Source of the DNA: Paractinoplanes tereljensis
GTDB lineage: Bacteria > Actinomycetota > Actinomycetes > Mycobacteriales > Micromonosporaceae
Length of the DNA: 64,000 nt
Direction of reading: 5' to 3'
Assembly: GCF_016862435.1 (NCBI RefSeq)
Contig: NZ_BOMY01000024.1
Location: 1-64,000 of the forward strand
Shown here: one piece after another, positions 1-8,040 of the stretch
Layout: every line of letters begins with the position of its first letter
Position numbering within the stretch: position 1 is the first letter of the stretch
Made by a program: the position numbers and the translations under genes
The notes under the pieces: generated by a model
What the model saw: only the letters and a program-made list of their open reading frames with translations
Told to the model about the DNA's origin: nothing
The model's database searches: none

Positions 1-38
1 TTGGGCGCGGACGGGCGGGTTCGCGCAGCCCGCGCGGC

Positions 39-85
39 GATCTTGTGGGTCTGCTGTTCGCACCGAACGGGAAGTCCTCAAGATC
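39..85 (+). repeat. 47-nt hairpin repeat, solitary copy
   Basis: The element runs from GATCTTGTGG to CCTCAAGATC, whose ends pair in 9 of 10 positions. It has the same total length (47 nt) as the ten copies at 62069-63084, and the same start of the loop side (CTGCTGTTCGC). The inner helix is degenerate here. It is therefore a distant member of the same family, about 62 kb away. Confidence 0.75.
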
Positions 86-89
86 GGGC

Positions 90-166
90 GTGCCCGTGCC
101 CGTGCCCGTGCCCGTGCCCGTGCCCGTGCCCGTGCCCGTGCCCGTGCCCGTGCCCGTGCCCGTGCC
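90..166. repeat. GTGCCC hexanucleotide microsatellite
   Basis: Twelve perfect tandem copies of GTGCCC (90-161) followed by a partial copy. It begins four bases after the hairpin repeat. Six is a multiple of three, so all frames stay open and give spurious Cys-Pro or Val-Pro repeat peptides. Such tracts are prone to slippage, so copy number may vary between strains. Confidence 0.9.
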
Positions 167-357
167 GGCCGTGCCGGGGCGTTGGCTGCTGGCTGGCGGG
201 GGGCTTGTTTGGGGGGCGCAATGCGCGAAAGGCGCGTTTCGGGCTTGAGGGCGGCTGGCTTGCGCTGCTTGGTGGGGCTGGAGTGAGGCGTACTTTATGA
301 GGGTTTGGGGGTTATTGGGGTCTGATGATCTCGGTGGGATGATGATCAGTGGGCGCG

Positions 358-388
358 AAAAAGGCGCCTCCCGCGGGAGGCGCCTTTT
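358..388 (-). terminator. Rho-independent terminator of the first gene
   Basis: A 10-bp perfect stem (GGCGCCTCCC with GGGAGGCGCC, 2-nt loop) is flanked by AAAAA on the left and TTTT on the right, so it can act in both directions. It lies 9 bp past the stop of the minus-strand gene at 397-726. Confidence 0.85.
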
Positions 389-396
389 CGGTTTGG

Positions 397-726
397 TCAG
401 GCTGCTTCGAAGACGCCGGCGTCTACCAGGCGCTTCTCGGTGGCTGCCCAGCCGTGCTGCGGGTTGGTGGACTCGAGGGACTCGAGCTCCGCGCGGATCT
501 TGGTGCCGTGACCGGCGGCGGCCAGGATGCGGATCTCCTCGACGAAAGCGTCCGAGTCGGTCTTGAGGTGGGCGGTCTTGCCATTGGTCAGGTTGCGCAC
601 GTAGGCGAAGCGACCGTTGGCGAGGGGGATCAGGTACTTGTACTCACCGAGCACGCTCAGGGCGCCACCGGTGCTTTGGCCGGCGCGGACTGATGCGCGG
701 GCGGTCTTTGAGGTGTTGCTCGCCAC
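397..726 (-). CDS. Small hypothetical protein, 109 aa
   Basis: I do not recognise the family. The protein has a basic Ser/Thr-rich N-terminus (MASNTSKTARASVRAGQ), then a compact soluble segment with a YLIPLANGRFAYVRNLTNGK stretch that looks like paired beta strands, and an acidic helical C-terminal half. There is no signal peptide or membrane segment. The GTG start at 726 has an AAGGAG site about 9 nt upstream, and a strong terminator follows the stop, so it is probably a real monocistronic gene. It diverges from the DUF3145 gene across a 230-bp gap that contains A-rich sequence suitable for promoters. Confidence 0.7.
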   Translation of the reverse strand: MASNTSKTARASVRAGQSTGGALSVLGEYKYLIPLANGRFAYVRNLTNGKTAHLKTDSDAFVEEIRILAAAGHGTKIRAELESLESTNPQHGWAATEKRLVDAGVFEAA

Positions 727-959
727 GGCGGAGCTCCTTGAGAACGCAGAAAAAAGGCCTCGCCAACTCTACACGATTGCCGTTCAACCGTGCCGTCGGA
801 GCAGGTCCGGCCGTTGAGCAGGGTGTGCCACTACGGCAGTTCCGATGTCGATGTTGCCGATTCTCTGGCGCACCATCCGTACCAACCGGCATCATGGGAC
901 ACGATCAACCGCGGTCGAGGTCGTAGGGGAAGACGCACCTCGGTCTCCGGGAGGTCACC

Positions 960-1451
960 GTGCCAACGTGTGGCGTCGTATACGTCCACTCGACCCCACT
1001 TGCCGTGTGCCAGCACGTCGAGTGGGCGATCGCGCGCGTTCTGACCGCGCCGGTCAACCTGCAATGGACCGTGCAGCCGGTTGATCCCGGCGCGCGCAGG
1101 GCCGAATGCAGCTGGACCGGACGTGGTGGGACCGGCGCCGAGCTGGCTGCTGCCCTCCGGCAGTGGCCCATGATCCGTTTCGAGGTAACCGAGGAACCCA
1201 GCCCGGGCGTGGACGGCGAGCGTTTCATGCACGTGCCGGGCCGCGGGCTCTTCCACGGGATCATGGGCGCTTCGGGGGACATTCAGCTGGGCGAGGACCG
1301 CCTGCGCTCGATCATGGCCTCCGCGCGAGCGCCGGAGGCCCTTTCGCATGCCCTCGAGAAGGCGCTCGGCACGGCGTGGGACGCCGAGCTGGAGCCGTAT
1401 CGCTACGCGGGCGACGGCGCGCCGGTCACCCTGCTCACCCGGGTCGGCTGA
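960..1451 (+). CDS. DUF3145 family protein
   Basis: This 163-aa protein matches the actinobacterial DUF3145 family along its length: N-terminal GVVYVHSTPLAVCQHVEWA, then QWTVQP, then a central EVTEEPSPGVDGERF block typical of the family, and a C-terminal helical part. The function is unknown. In Streptomyces a DUF3145 gene sits beside the fabD-fabH-acpP-fabF operon, and here it lies about 2 kb from fabF with a lipoprotein gene between, so the neighbourhood is partly kept. The start is GTG with a GGGAGG site about 6 nt upstream. The protein looks soluble and cytoplasmic. Confidence 0.85.
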   Translation: MPTCGVVYVHSTPLAVCQHVEWAIARVLTAPVNLQWTVQPVDPGARRAECSWTGRGGTGAELAAALRQWPMIRFEVTEEPSPGVDGERFMHVPGRGLFHGIMGASGDIQLGEDRLRSIMASARAPEALSHALEKALGTAWDAELEPYRYAGDGAPVTLLTRVG

Positions 1452-1568
1452 CCCGCTCCTGAGCGTCGGCGACGCCGAGTTGATGGCGTCTGTGCTCGGG
1501 AAATCCGACACCGGTGATAAATCGGGATAAATTCGTGCGATTTGCGCAGGGTGCGGCGGCCTGCTGAG

Positions 1569-3305
1569 ATGACCTATGTGAAGCGGATTCTGCGGGTCGC
1601 CCTGGTCGTGCCGTTAGTGCTGGCCGGAGCCGCGTGCAGCAGCAAGAAAGAAACCCCGGTCGCGGTCCCGACCGGGGAGGCCGACGCCGTCTCGCCGCCG
1701 CCGCTGCCGTCGGCCGCGCCGAGCGCGTCCGCGAGCGCCGACCCGGCGGCCCAGGCCGCCACCGCGATCGCCGCGATGACCGATTCCGATCTGGCCGGTC
1801 AGGTCCTCATGCCGTACGCCTACGGCAGCGACGCGACCATCGTGGACAAGACCTCGGCCGCCGGCAACCAGAACCTGGCCGGTGTGGACACCCCGGCGCA
1901 GATGGTGGCGAAGTTCCACCTGGGCGGCCTGATCCTGGTCAGCTTCACCGCCCAGGACCCGACCGGCTCCACCAACCCGGCGACCAACGTGGAGAACCCG
2001 CAGCAGGTCCGCCGGTTCACCGACGGCCTGCAGGCGGCGGCCCGGCAGCTGCCCGGCGGTGCCCCGCTGATGATCGGCACCGACCAGGAGTACGGCGTGG
2101 TCACCCGGATCACCAACGGCGTCACCATGCTGCCGTCGGCGATGGGGGCGGGCGCGGCCGGCCAGTCGCCGCTCACCGAGGACGCCTGGCACGCGGCCGG
2201 TGCGGAACTGGCCGCGATGGGCATCACCGTCGACTTCGCCCCGGTCGCCGACACGCTCGGCCCGCCGGCCAACACGGTGATCGGGTCCCGGTCGTTCGGC
2301 AGCGACCCGGCGGTCAACGGCGGTCAGGTCGCGGCGGCCGTGCGCGGGCTGCGGGCCGGCGGCGTGGCGGCCGGCCTCAAACACTTCCCGGGGCACGGGC
2401 ACACCAGCGGGGACAGCCACGAGGGCCTGCCGGTGATCACCCAGTCGACCGGGCAGCTGGCGACCCAGGACCTGCCGCCGTTCCAAGCCGGCGTGGCGGC
2501 GGGCGCGGGCGTGGTGATGTCCGGCCACCTGGACGTGCAGGCGGTCGACAAGGGGGTGCCGGCCACGTTCTCGCACAAGATCATGACGGACCTGCTGCGC
2601 GGGTCGCTCAAGTTCACCGGGGTCGCGATTACCGACGCGATGAACATGCCGCCGGCCATGAAGTGGCCGGCCGGCGACGCCGCGGTGCGGGCGCTGAACG
2701 CGGGCAACGACATGCTGCTCATGCCGCCGAACATCACCGCGGCCCGGGACGGCATCCTGGCCGGCCTCAAGAGCGGCTCGCTCAAGCGGGAACGCCTGGT
2801 CGAGGCGGTCACCCGGATCCTCACCCTGAAGTTCCGCACCGCGCAGACCCGGCCGCCGGAGATCGGTACGGTCGGCTCGGCCGCCCACCAGCAGGCGGTG
2901 GCGGCCCTGGACGCGGCGTCGATCACGGTGCTGAAGGGCCCCTGCACCGGCCCGCTGGTCGCCGGCCCGGTCACGGTGACCGCCGCCGACGGCCGCGAGG
3001 TGGCCCGGGTGACACTGGTGAAGGCGCTGCAGGCGGCCGGGGTGAACGTGCTGGCGGCCGGCGGCAAGGTCGTGCACCTGGTGGGTTACGGAGACTCCGG
3101 CACCGACCTGGATCCGGCCGCGGCCGTGACCGTCATCATGGACACGCCGTACCTGCTGGCCTCGGCGAAGTCGCCGGTGCTGGTCGCCACGTATTCGTCG
3201 AGCAAGCTGTCGCTGACCGCGCTCGCCGCGGTGATCGCCGGAAAGGCCAAGGCGCCGGGGAAGTCACCGGTCGCGGTGACCGGACTTCCCCGGACGGCCT
3301 GTTAG
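1569..3305 (+). CDS. GH3 beta-N-acetylhexosaminidase-like lipoprotein
   Basis: A 578-aa exported lipoprotein. The N-terminus has two basic residues, a hydrophobic stretch and a lipobox ending LAGAAC-S. Residues about 65-430 form a glycoside hydrolase family 3 catalytic domain with the NagZ-type signature KHFPGHGHTSGDSHEG (general acid His/Asp loop) and AITDAMNM carrying the nucleophile Asp. Such enzymes cut N-acetylglucosamine from peptidoglycan or chitin fragments outside the membrane. A tail of about 150 residues after the GH3 barrel has no motif I recognise. ATG 1569 is chosen because it gives the shortest intact lipoprotein signal; longer and GTG (1578) starts are possible. It converges on fabF with only 5 bp between stops. 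Confidence 0.85.
   Translation: MTYVKRILRVALVVPLVLAGAACSSKKETPVAVPTGEADAVSPPPLPSAAPSASASADPAAQAATAIAAMTDSDLAGQVLMPYAYGSDATIVDKTSAAGNQNLAGVDTPAQMVAKFHLGGLILVSFTAQDPTGSTNPATNVENPQQVRRFTDGLQAAARQLPGGAPLMIGTDQEYGVVTRITNGVTMLPSAMGAGAAGQSPLTEDAWHAAGAELAAMGITVDFAPVADTLGPPANTVIGSRSFGSDPAVNGGQVAAAVRGLRAGGVAAGLKHFPGHGHTSGDSHEGLPVITQSTGQLATQDLPPFQAGVAAGAGVVMSGHLDVQAVDKGVPATFSHKIMTDLLRGSLKFTGVAITDAMNMPPAMKWPAGDAAVRALNAGNDMLLMPPNITAARDGILAGLKSGSLKRERLVEAVTRILTLKFRTAQTRPPEIGTVGSAAHQQAVAALDAASITVLKGPCTGPLVAGPVTVTAADGREVARVTLVKALQAAGVNVLAAGGKVVHLVGYGDSGTDLDPAAAVTVIMDTPYLLASAKSPVLVATYSSSKLSLTALAAVIAGKAKAPGKSPVAVTGLPRTAC
3255..3293 (-). terminator. Long hairpin inside the 3' end of the GH3 gene, probable fabF operon terminator
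   Basis: CCGGGGAAGT plus CCGGTC pairs with GACCGG plus ACTTCCCCGG, a 16-bp stem with a 2-nt bulge. It begins 18 nt after the fabF stop when read on the minus strand but lies within the last GH3 codons. There is no U-tract. It may separate the two convergent transcripts. Confidence 0.5.
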
Positions 3306-3310
3306 CTGTT

Positions 3311-4537
3311 TCAGGGGCGGGTGAAGACGAGGGCCACGTTGTGGCCGCCGAACCCGAACGAGTTGTTCATCGCCGCGTGGATCTCCAGCGGACGGGCCTT
3401 GTGCGCCGCCACGTCGAGGTCCAGGCGCTCGTCGGGGTCGTCCAGGTTGATCGTGGGGGGAACCACGCTGTCCCGGATGGCCAGGATGGCGGCGATCGAC
3501 TCGACCGCGCCGGCCGCGCCCAGCAGGTGGCCGGACATCGACTTGGTAGAGGTGATCACCGGGTGGGTGCCCACCGCGGTGCGGATGCCGATGATCTCGC
3601 CCATGTCGCCCGCGGGCGTCGAGGTGGCGTGCGCGTTGACGTGCGCGATGTCGGCACCGGTCAGGCCGGCGTCGCGGATCGCCTTGGTCATCGCGCGGAT
3701 GCCGCCCTTGCACTCCGGGTCGGGCTGGACGATGTCGTAACCGTCGGAGGTGATGCCGGCCCCGGCGAGCCGGGCGTACACCCGGGCCCCACGGGCCTTG
3801 GCGTGGTCGGCGCGCTCCAGGATGACCGCGCCCGAGCCCTCACCGAAGACGAAGCCGTCGCGGCCCTTGTCCCAGGGACGGGAGGCCTTCTCCGGCTCGT
3901 CGTTGCGGGTCGACATGGCCCGCATGGAGGCGAAACCGGCGAACGGCAGCGGGTGGATGACCGCCTCGGTGCCACCGGCGATGACCACGTCGGCGCGCCC
4001 GGAGCGGATGATGTCGAGACCCAGGGCGAGGGCCTCGGCGCCGGTGGCGCAGGCGCTGGCCATGGCGTGCACGCCGGCCTGCGCGCCGAAGTCGATGCCG
4101 ATCCAGGCGGCCGGCCCGTTCGGCATGAGCATCGGCACGGTGTGCGGGCTGACCTTGCGCGGGCCCTGGGCTTCGAGGATGTCGTCCTGGTTGAGGAGCG
4201 TCTGCGCACCCCCTATTCCGCTGCCGAAGCTGACCCCGAGGCGTTCCGGGTCGAGCCCGGTGCCCTCCAGGCCGGCGTCGGCCCAGGCCTGCTTCGCGGC
4301 GATCAGGGCGATCGCCTCGGAACGGTCCAGGCGGCGCAGCCGGACCCGCTCGATGACCTCGGAGGGCTCGACGGCGAGTTCGGCGGCGATGCGGACGGTC
4401 AGCTGTGCCGCCCACTCCTGGGTGAGAGCCCTCACCCCGGAGCGGCCGGCGAGCATGGCGTCCCAGGTGGACGCGACGTCCCCGCCCAACGGGGTGGTCG
4501 CGCCGAGCCCGGTGACGACGACGTCTACGTTGCTCAT
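3311..4537 (-). CDS. fabF: 3-oxoacyl-[acyl-carrier-protein] synthase II
   Basis: A 408-aa beta-ketoacyl-ACP synthase that elongates acyl-ACP with malonyl-ACP in type II fatty acid synthesis. The Cys-His-His catalytic set is visible: ASACATGAEAL (nucleophile Cys), VNAHATSTPAGD and KSMSGHLLGAAGAVE. The N-terminus VVVTGLGATTPLG is typical. It is the last gene of fabD-fabH-acpP-fabF; its ATG lies 1 nt after the acpP stop codon, so translation is probably coupled. Length is normal for the family. In mycobacteria the equivalent position holds kasA. Confidence 0.97.
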   Translation of the reverse strand: MSNVDVVVTGLGATTPLGGDVASTWDAMLAGRSGVRALTQEWAAQLTVRIAAELAVEPSEVIERVRLRRLDRSEAIALIAAKQAWADAGLEGTGLDPERLGVSFGSGIGGAQTLLNQDDILEAQGPRKVSPHTVPMLMPNGPAAWIGIDFGAQAGVHAMASACATGAEALALGLDIIRSGRADVVIAGGTEAVIHPLPFAGFASMRAMSTRNDEPEKASRPWDKGRDGFVFGEGSGAVILERADHAKARGARVYARLAGAGITSDGYDIVQPDPECKGGIRAMTKAIRDAGLTGADIAHVNAHATSTPAGDMGEIIGIRTAVGTHPVITSTKSMSGHLLGAAGAVESIAAILAIRDSVVPPTINLDDPDERLDLDVAAHKARPLEIHAAMNNSFGFGGHNVALVFTRP

Positions 4538-4538
4538 G

Positions 4539-4781
4539 TCAGTGATTCGCCTCGATGTAGGAGACGGCGTCGCCGACGGTCTTGAGGTTCTGCACCTCGT
4601 TGTCGGGGATCTTGACGCCGAACTTCTCCTCGGCGGCCACCACGACCTCGACCATCGACAGCGAGTCGACGTCCAGGTCGTCGGTGAAGGACTTCCCCTC
4701 GGCGACGTCGTCCGGGTTCACCCCGGCGACCTCCTCGAGGATCTCGGCGAGGCCAGAGGTGATCTCTTCGCGAGTTGCCAT
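4539..4781 (-). CDS. acpP: Acyl carrier protein
   Basis: An 80-aa acidic four-helix carrier protein. The phosphopantetheine attachment Ser is in DDLDVDSLSMVEVV. It carries the growing acyl chain between the FabD, FabH and FabF enzymes. It lies third in the FAS II operon with 57 bp between it and fabH and 1 bp before fabF. A GAGAGGAAT-type ribosome site precedes the ATG. This position and length match acpP/acpM of other actinobacteria. Confidence 0.97.
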   Translation of the reverse strand: MATREEITSGLAEILEEVAGVNPDDVAEGKSFTDDLDVDSLSMVEVVVAAEEKFGVKIPDNEVQNLKTVGDAVSYIEANH

Positions 4782-4838
4782 TTCTTGGTGATTCCTCTCA
4801 ACAGTTGGGGAGGTGCTCCGACCGGGTCGTTCCGCCCG

Positions 4839-5789
4839 TCACGGGCAGCGGACGACCTGGCCGGCGTAGGTGAGGCCGCCGCCGAAGCCGAACAGCAGCA
4901 CCGGGGCGCCCGCGGGCACCTCTCGGCGCTCGACCAGCTTGGACAGGGCCAGCGGGATGCTTGCCGCGGAGGTGTTGCCGGAGACGGCCAGGTCCTTCGG
5001 GACGACCACGTCGGGGCCGAGGCCGAGCCGCTTCACGATGCCGTCGATGATCCGGGCGTTGGCCTGGTGCGGAACGAAGGCGGCCAGCTCGGAGACGTCG
5101 ACGCCGGCCTTCTCGCAGGCCTGGCGGGCGAACGGGGCGAGCGCGGTGGTCGCCCAGCGGAAGACGATCTGGCCTTCCTGGTGGATGTACGGCTGCCAGC
5201 CCTCGATCTTCAGGACGTCGCCCTTGTCCGGCGCCGAGCCCCACAGCACCGGGCCGACCCCGGGCTCCTCGCCGTCGGGCACCCCGGTGAGCACGGCCGC
5301 GCCGGCCGCGTCGCCGAACAGCACGGCGGTGCTGCGGTCGGTCCAGTCGGTGACGTCGGAGAGCTTCTCGGCGCCGATCACGATGGCGTTGCGGGCCGCG
5401 CCGGCCCGGATCGCGTGGTCGGCGGTGCCGACCGCGTAGGAGAAGCCGGAGCAGGCGGTGTTCAGGTCGAACGCGGCCGGGGCGGCGATGCCGAGCTTGG
5501 CCGCGACCCGGGTCGCGACGTTCGGGCAGCGGTCGATCGAGGTGCAGGTGGCGACGACGACCATGTCGATGTCGGCGGCGCTGAGGCCGGAGTTGGCCAG
5601 GGCCTTCTCGGCCGCGTAGGTGGCCATGTCGGCGACCGTCTCGGAGCCGGCGATGCGCCGCTCGGCGATGCCGACCCGATCCTTGATCCACGCGTCGTTG
5701 GTGTCGATGGTGCTGGCCAGGTCGTCGTTGGTGACGACGCGCGAGGGCTGGTAGTGGCCCATCGCGACGATGCGGGAACCCGCGGTCAT
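4839..5789 (-). CDS. fabH: 3-oxoacyl-[acyl-carrier-protein] synthase III
   Basis: A 316-aa condensing enzyme that starts fatty acid chains by joining acyl-CoA primers to malonyl-ACP; in actinobacteria it prefers branched primers. The catalytic triad is visible as NTACSGFSYAV (Cys), FVPHQANARII (His) and SGNTSAASIP (Asn). Its ATG overlaps the fabD stop by 4 nt, so the two are translationally coupled. Confidence 0.97.
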   Translation of the reverse strand: MTAGSRIVAMGHYQPSRVVTNDDLASTIDTNDAWIKDRVGIAERRIAGSETVADMATYAAEKALANSGLSAADIDMVVVATCTSIDRCPNVATRVAAKLGIAAPAAFDLNTACSGFSYAVGTADHAIRAGAARNAIVIGAEKLSDVTDWTDRSTAVLFGDAAGAAVLTGVPDGEEPGVGPVLWGSAPDKGDVLKIEGWQPYIHQEGQIVFRWATTALAPFARQACEKAGVDVSELAAFVPHQANARIIDGIVKRLGLGPDVVVPKDLAVSGNTSAASIPLALSKLVERREVPAGAPVLLFGFGGGLTYAGQVVRCP

Positions 5790-6721
5790 CGTGTTGCTCC
5801 TTCAGTCGCGTGCCGGGCGATCAGGTCGAGTGCCGCCGGCAGGTCGTCCGGTGTGTTCAGGGTGACGATCTCCGGCGCGCCCTCGCCCTTGAGCTCGCGC
5901 TTGACCAGACCGGCCAGGGTGCCGGCGGGCGGCAACTCGATGACGCCGGTGACGCCGAGATCCTTGAGCGTGCGCATGCAGAGGTCCCAGCGGACCGGGG
6001 CGGTGACCTGGCGAACCAGGCGGCCGACCATCTCGCGGCCGCTGGTGACCGAGGTGCCGTCGAGATCGGACAGCAGCACCCGGGCCGGGTCGTGCGCGGT
6101 GACCTCGGCGGCGACCACGCCCAGCGCGGTCTCGGCCGGGGCCATGAACGGCGTGTGGAAGGCGCCGGCCACCTGCAGGGCGATGATCCGGGCCTTGGCC
6201 GGCGGCTCGGCCGCCAGCTTGGCCAGCCCCTCCAGGCTGCCGGCCGCCACGATCTGGCCGGCGCTGTTGCGGTTGGCCGGGTAGAGGCCGTGGCTTTCGA
6301 TGGCGGCCAGCACCTCGGCGGGGTCGCCGCCGAGGACCGCGCTCATCCCGGTCGGTTCGAGGGCGCAGGCGGCGGCCATCTCCCGGCCGCGGACTCCGGC
6401 CAGGGTGATCGCGGTGTCGGCCGACAGGACGCCGGCCAGCGCGGTAGCGCCGAGTTCGCCGACGCTGTGCCCGGCCACCACGTCCACCCCGGTCAGCGGC
6501 AGCTGCTCGGCGGCGAGCAGGGTCGCCGCGACCAGCAGTGGCTGGGTGCGGGCGGTGTCCTTGATCTCGTCGGCGTCGGCCTCGGTGCCGAGGTGCAGCA
6601 GGTCGACGTCGGCGAGCGCGGACCACTCACGCAGGCGGGCCTCGGCGCCGGGAAGCGCGAGCCAAGGAGTCAGGAAGCCGGGCTTCTGGGAGCCCTGGCC
6701 GGGCGAAAGTACGGCGAGCAC
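5786..6721 (-). CDS. fabD: Malonyl-CoA:ACP transacylase
   Basis: Transfers malonyl from CoA to ACP. The nucleophile Ser is in VAGHSVGELGA, the catalytic His in AFHTPFM, and the N-terminal oxyanion loop is SPGQGSQKPGFLTPWL. The GTG at 6721 (311 aa) is chosen because VLAVLSPGQGSQ starts where other FabD proteins start and a GGAAGAG site lies 8 nt upstream; the frame is open further upstream with ATG 6751 and GTG-type options. It is the first gene of the operon, with a palindrome about 70 bp upstream that may be the regulator site. Confidence 0.95.
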   Translation of the reverse strand: MLAVLSPGQGSQKPGFLTPWLALPGAEARLREWSALADVDLLHLGTEADADEIKDTARTQPLLVAATLLAAEQLPLTGVDVVAGHSVGELGATALAGVLSADTAITLAGVRGREMAAACALEPTGMSAVLGGDPAEVLAAIESHGLYPANRNSAGQIVAAGSLEGLAKLAAEPPAKARIIALQVAGAFHTPFMAPAETALGVVAAEVTAHDPARVLLSDLDGTSVTSGREMVGRLVRQVTAPVRWDLCMRTLKDLGVTGVIELPPAGTLAGLVKRELKGEGAPEIVTLNTPDDLPAALDLIARHATEGATR

Positions 6722-6789
6722 GGCACTGACTCTTCCGGATGAAGGGGCCATCCGCGGTTGACGGCGGCAACGAAACCCTACGACCAGCG

Positions 6790-6806
6790 TTGTAGGTTTC
6801 CTACAA
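6790..6806. promoter_or_regulatory. Palindrome in the fabD promoter, candidate FasR-type operator
   Basis: TTGTAGG-TTT-CCTACAA is a perfect 7-bp inverted repeat. It lies 69-85 bp upstream of the chosen fabD start, between fabD and the PucR-type regulator gene. In Streptomyces the regulator at this position (FasR) binds the fabD promoter; that this exact palindrome is the site is inference. Confidence 0.5.
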
Positions 6807-6864
6807 ACGGGTCCCACTTGCGCCCCATTTGTTGCTGGTCGGAGCTCTTGACCTGAGTCGTGAT

Positions 6865-8040
6865 TTAGGTCGCAGGGTCAAGTCGGCCGAACGTCATCGC
6901 CAGCCGGAGGGCGAAGGCGTCCCGCCCGTCGAGCGGCGACAGGCCGGCCACCTCGGCGACTCGTTTGAGCCGGTAGCGGACGGTGTTGGGGTGCACGTAC
7001 AGCTCGCGGGCCGCGCTTTCCAGCACCCCGCCGGAGGCGAAGAAGGCGTCCAGCGTCTCGAGCAGGCCGCCGCCGGCCCGGGACAGCGAGCCGTAGACGT
7101 CGTGCCGCAGCGCGCGCCGGGCCGCCGCGTCGCCGGCCAGCGCCCGCTCGGGGAGCAGGTCGTCGGCCGCGACCGGGTTCGGCGCGCCCGGCCAGGCGGG
7201 TGCGGCCCGGAAGCCGGCCAGCGCGGCCCGGGCCGACTCGGTGGCCTGGTCGAGCGAGGGCACCGCCGGTCCGACCACGATCGGGCCGTCGCCGAAGCTG
7301 GGTGCCAGCGCCGCCGCGCTCGCGGCCAGGTCGGTCACCCCGCCCATGACCACGACCAGCCGGTCGCCGTGCACGCCGCCGATCACCTCGAGCCGGGCCC
7401 GGCGGGCGGCCCGGTAGACGGCGTGCAGCACCGAGGTGATCTCGCCGCCGGGGGAGCGGCCCACCACCACCGCGACCGGCGGCGCGTCGGCCCAGCCCAG
7501 CGCGGCGGCCCGGCTGGCCAGCACGTCGGAGGAGTCGCCGCGCAGCAGGGCGTCGACCAGCATGGCCTGCAGCCGGGCGTCCCAGGCTCCGCGCGACTCG
7601 GCGGCCCGGGCGTAGACCCGGGCGGCCGAGAAGGCGATCTCCCGGGAGAACTTGAGGATGGCCTCGAGCAGGGCCTTCTCCTCGCCGGCCGCGGCCAGTT
7701 CGCCGACCTCGGACTCGGCCACATCGATGGTCGCCTTGATCAGCTGGACCGCCTGGGTCAGCGTGATCGAGCGGGCCAGCGCGCGGGGCGCGGCCGCGAA
7801 CACCTCGTCGGAGATCTCCTGGGTGGTGGCGACCGCGCCGCCGGAGCGCAGCCACTCGACAAGCGACCGGACGCCGGCCTGGGCGACCAGCATGACCCAG
7901 GAGCGCTGGTCGGCCGGCAGGGCGCGGAACCAGGGGAGAGTCTCGTCCATCCGGGCGACCGCCGAGCTGGCCAGCGCGCCCGCGCTGCGCTCGATCCGGC
8001 GCAGGGTGGCGGCGAGCGGGGGTTTCGCCGTGTCTGCCAC
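6865..8040 (-). CDS. PucR-family regulator of fatty acid synthesis (FasR-like)
   Basis: A 391-aa regulator with a central GGDEF-like/CdaR-type domain and a C-terminal PucR helix-turn-helix: LYVHPNTVRYRLKRVAEVAGL near residue 350. In Streptomyces coelicolor the gene at the same place activates fabD-fabH-acpP-fabF; Rv2242 holds the place in M. tuberculosis between aceE and fabD. The GTG at 8040 gives MADTAKPPLAATLRR, matching the usual start of the family, though no clear ribosome site precedes it; a longer frame runs to 8106. It is transcribed in the same direction as fabD. The palindrome TGCAAGTTGCA lies 55 bp upstream of the start. Confidence 0.9.
   Translation of the reverse strand: MADTAKPPLAATLRRIERSAGALASSAVARMDETLPWFRALPADQRSWVMLVAQAGVRSLVEWLRSGGAVATTQEISDEVFAAAPRALARSITLTQAVQLIKATIDVAESEVGELAAAGEEKALLEAILKFSREIAFSAARVYARAAESRGAWDARLQAMLVDALLRGDSSDVLASRAAALGWADAPPVAVVVGRSPGGEITSVLHAVYRAARRARLEVIGGVHGDRLVVVMGGVTDLAASAAALAPSFGDGPIVVGPAVPSLDQATESARAALAGFRAAPAWPGAPNPVAADDLLPERALAGDAAARRALRHDVYGSLSRAGGGLLETLDAFFASGGVLESAARELYVHPNTVRYRLKRVAEVAGLSPLDGRDAFALRLAMTFGRLDPAT

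Larger units (their letters stand above)
1..357. other. Non-coding left edge
   Basis: No credible gene is seen here. The open frames across it translate mainly the hexanucleotide repeat and have no ribosome site. It holds one copy of the 47-nt hairpin repeat and a GTGCCC microsatellite (listed separately), then G-rich sequence running into the terminator of the first gene. Confidence 0.6.

Noticed and set aside
1..300. Open frames over the GTGCCC tract
   Set aside because: They translate the microsatellite in each frame, with no start signal.
831..1511. 226-codon minus-strand frame opposite DUF3145
   Set aside because: It overlaps a recognised family gene with a good ribosome site; the frame is a GC-rich shadow.
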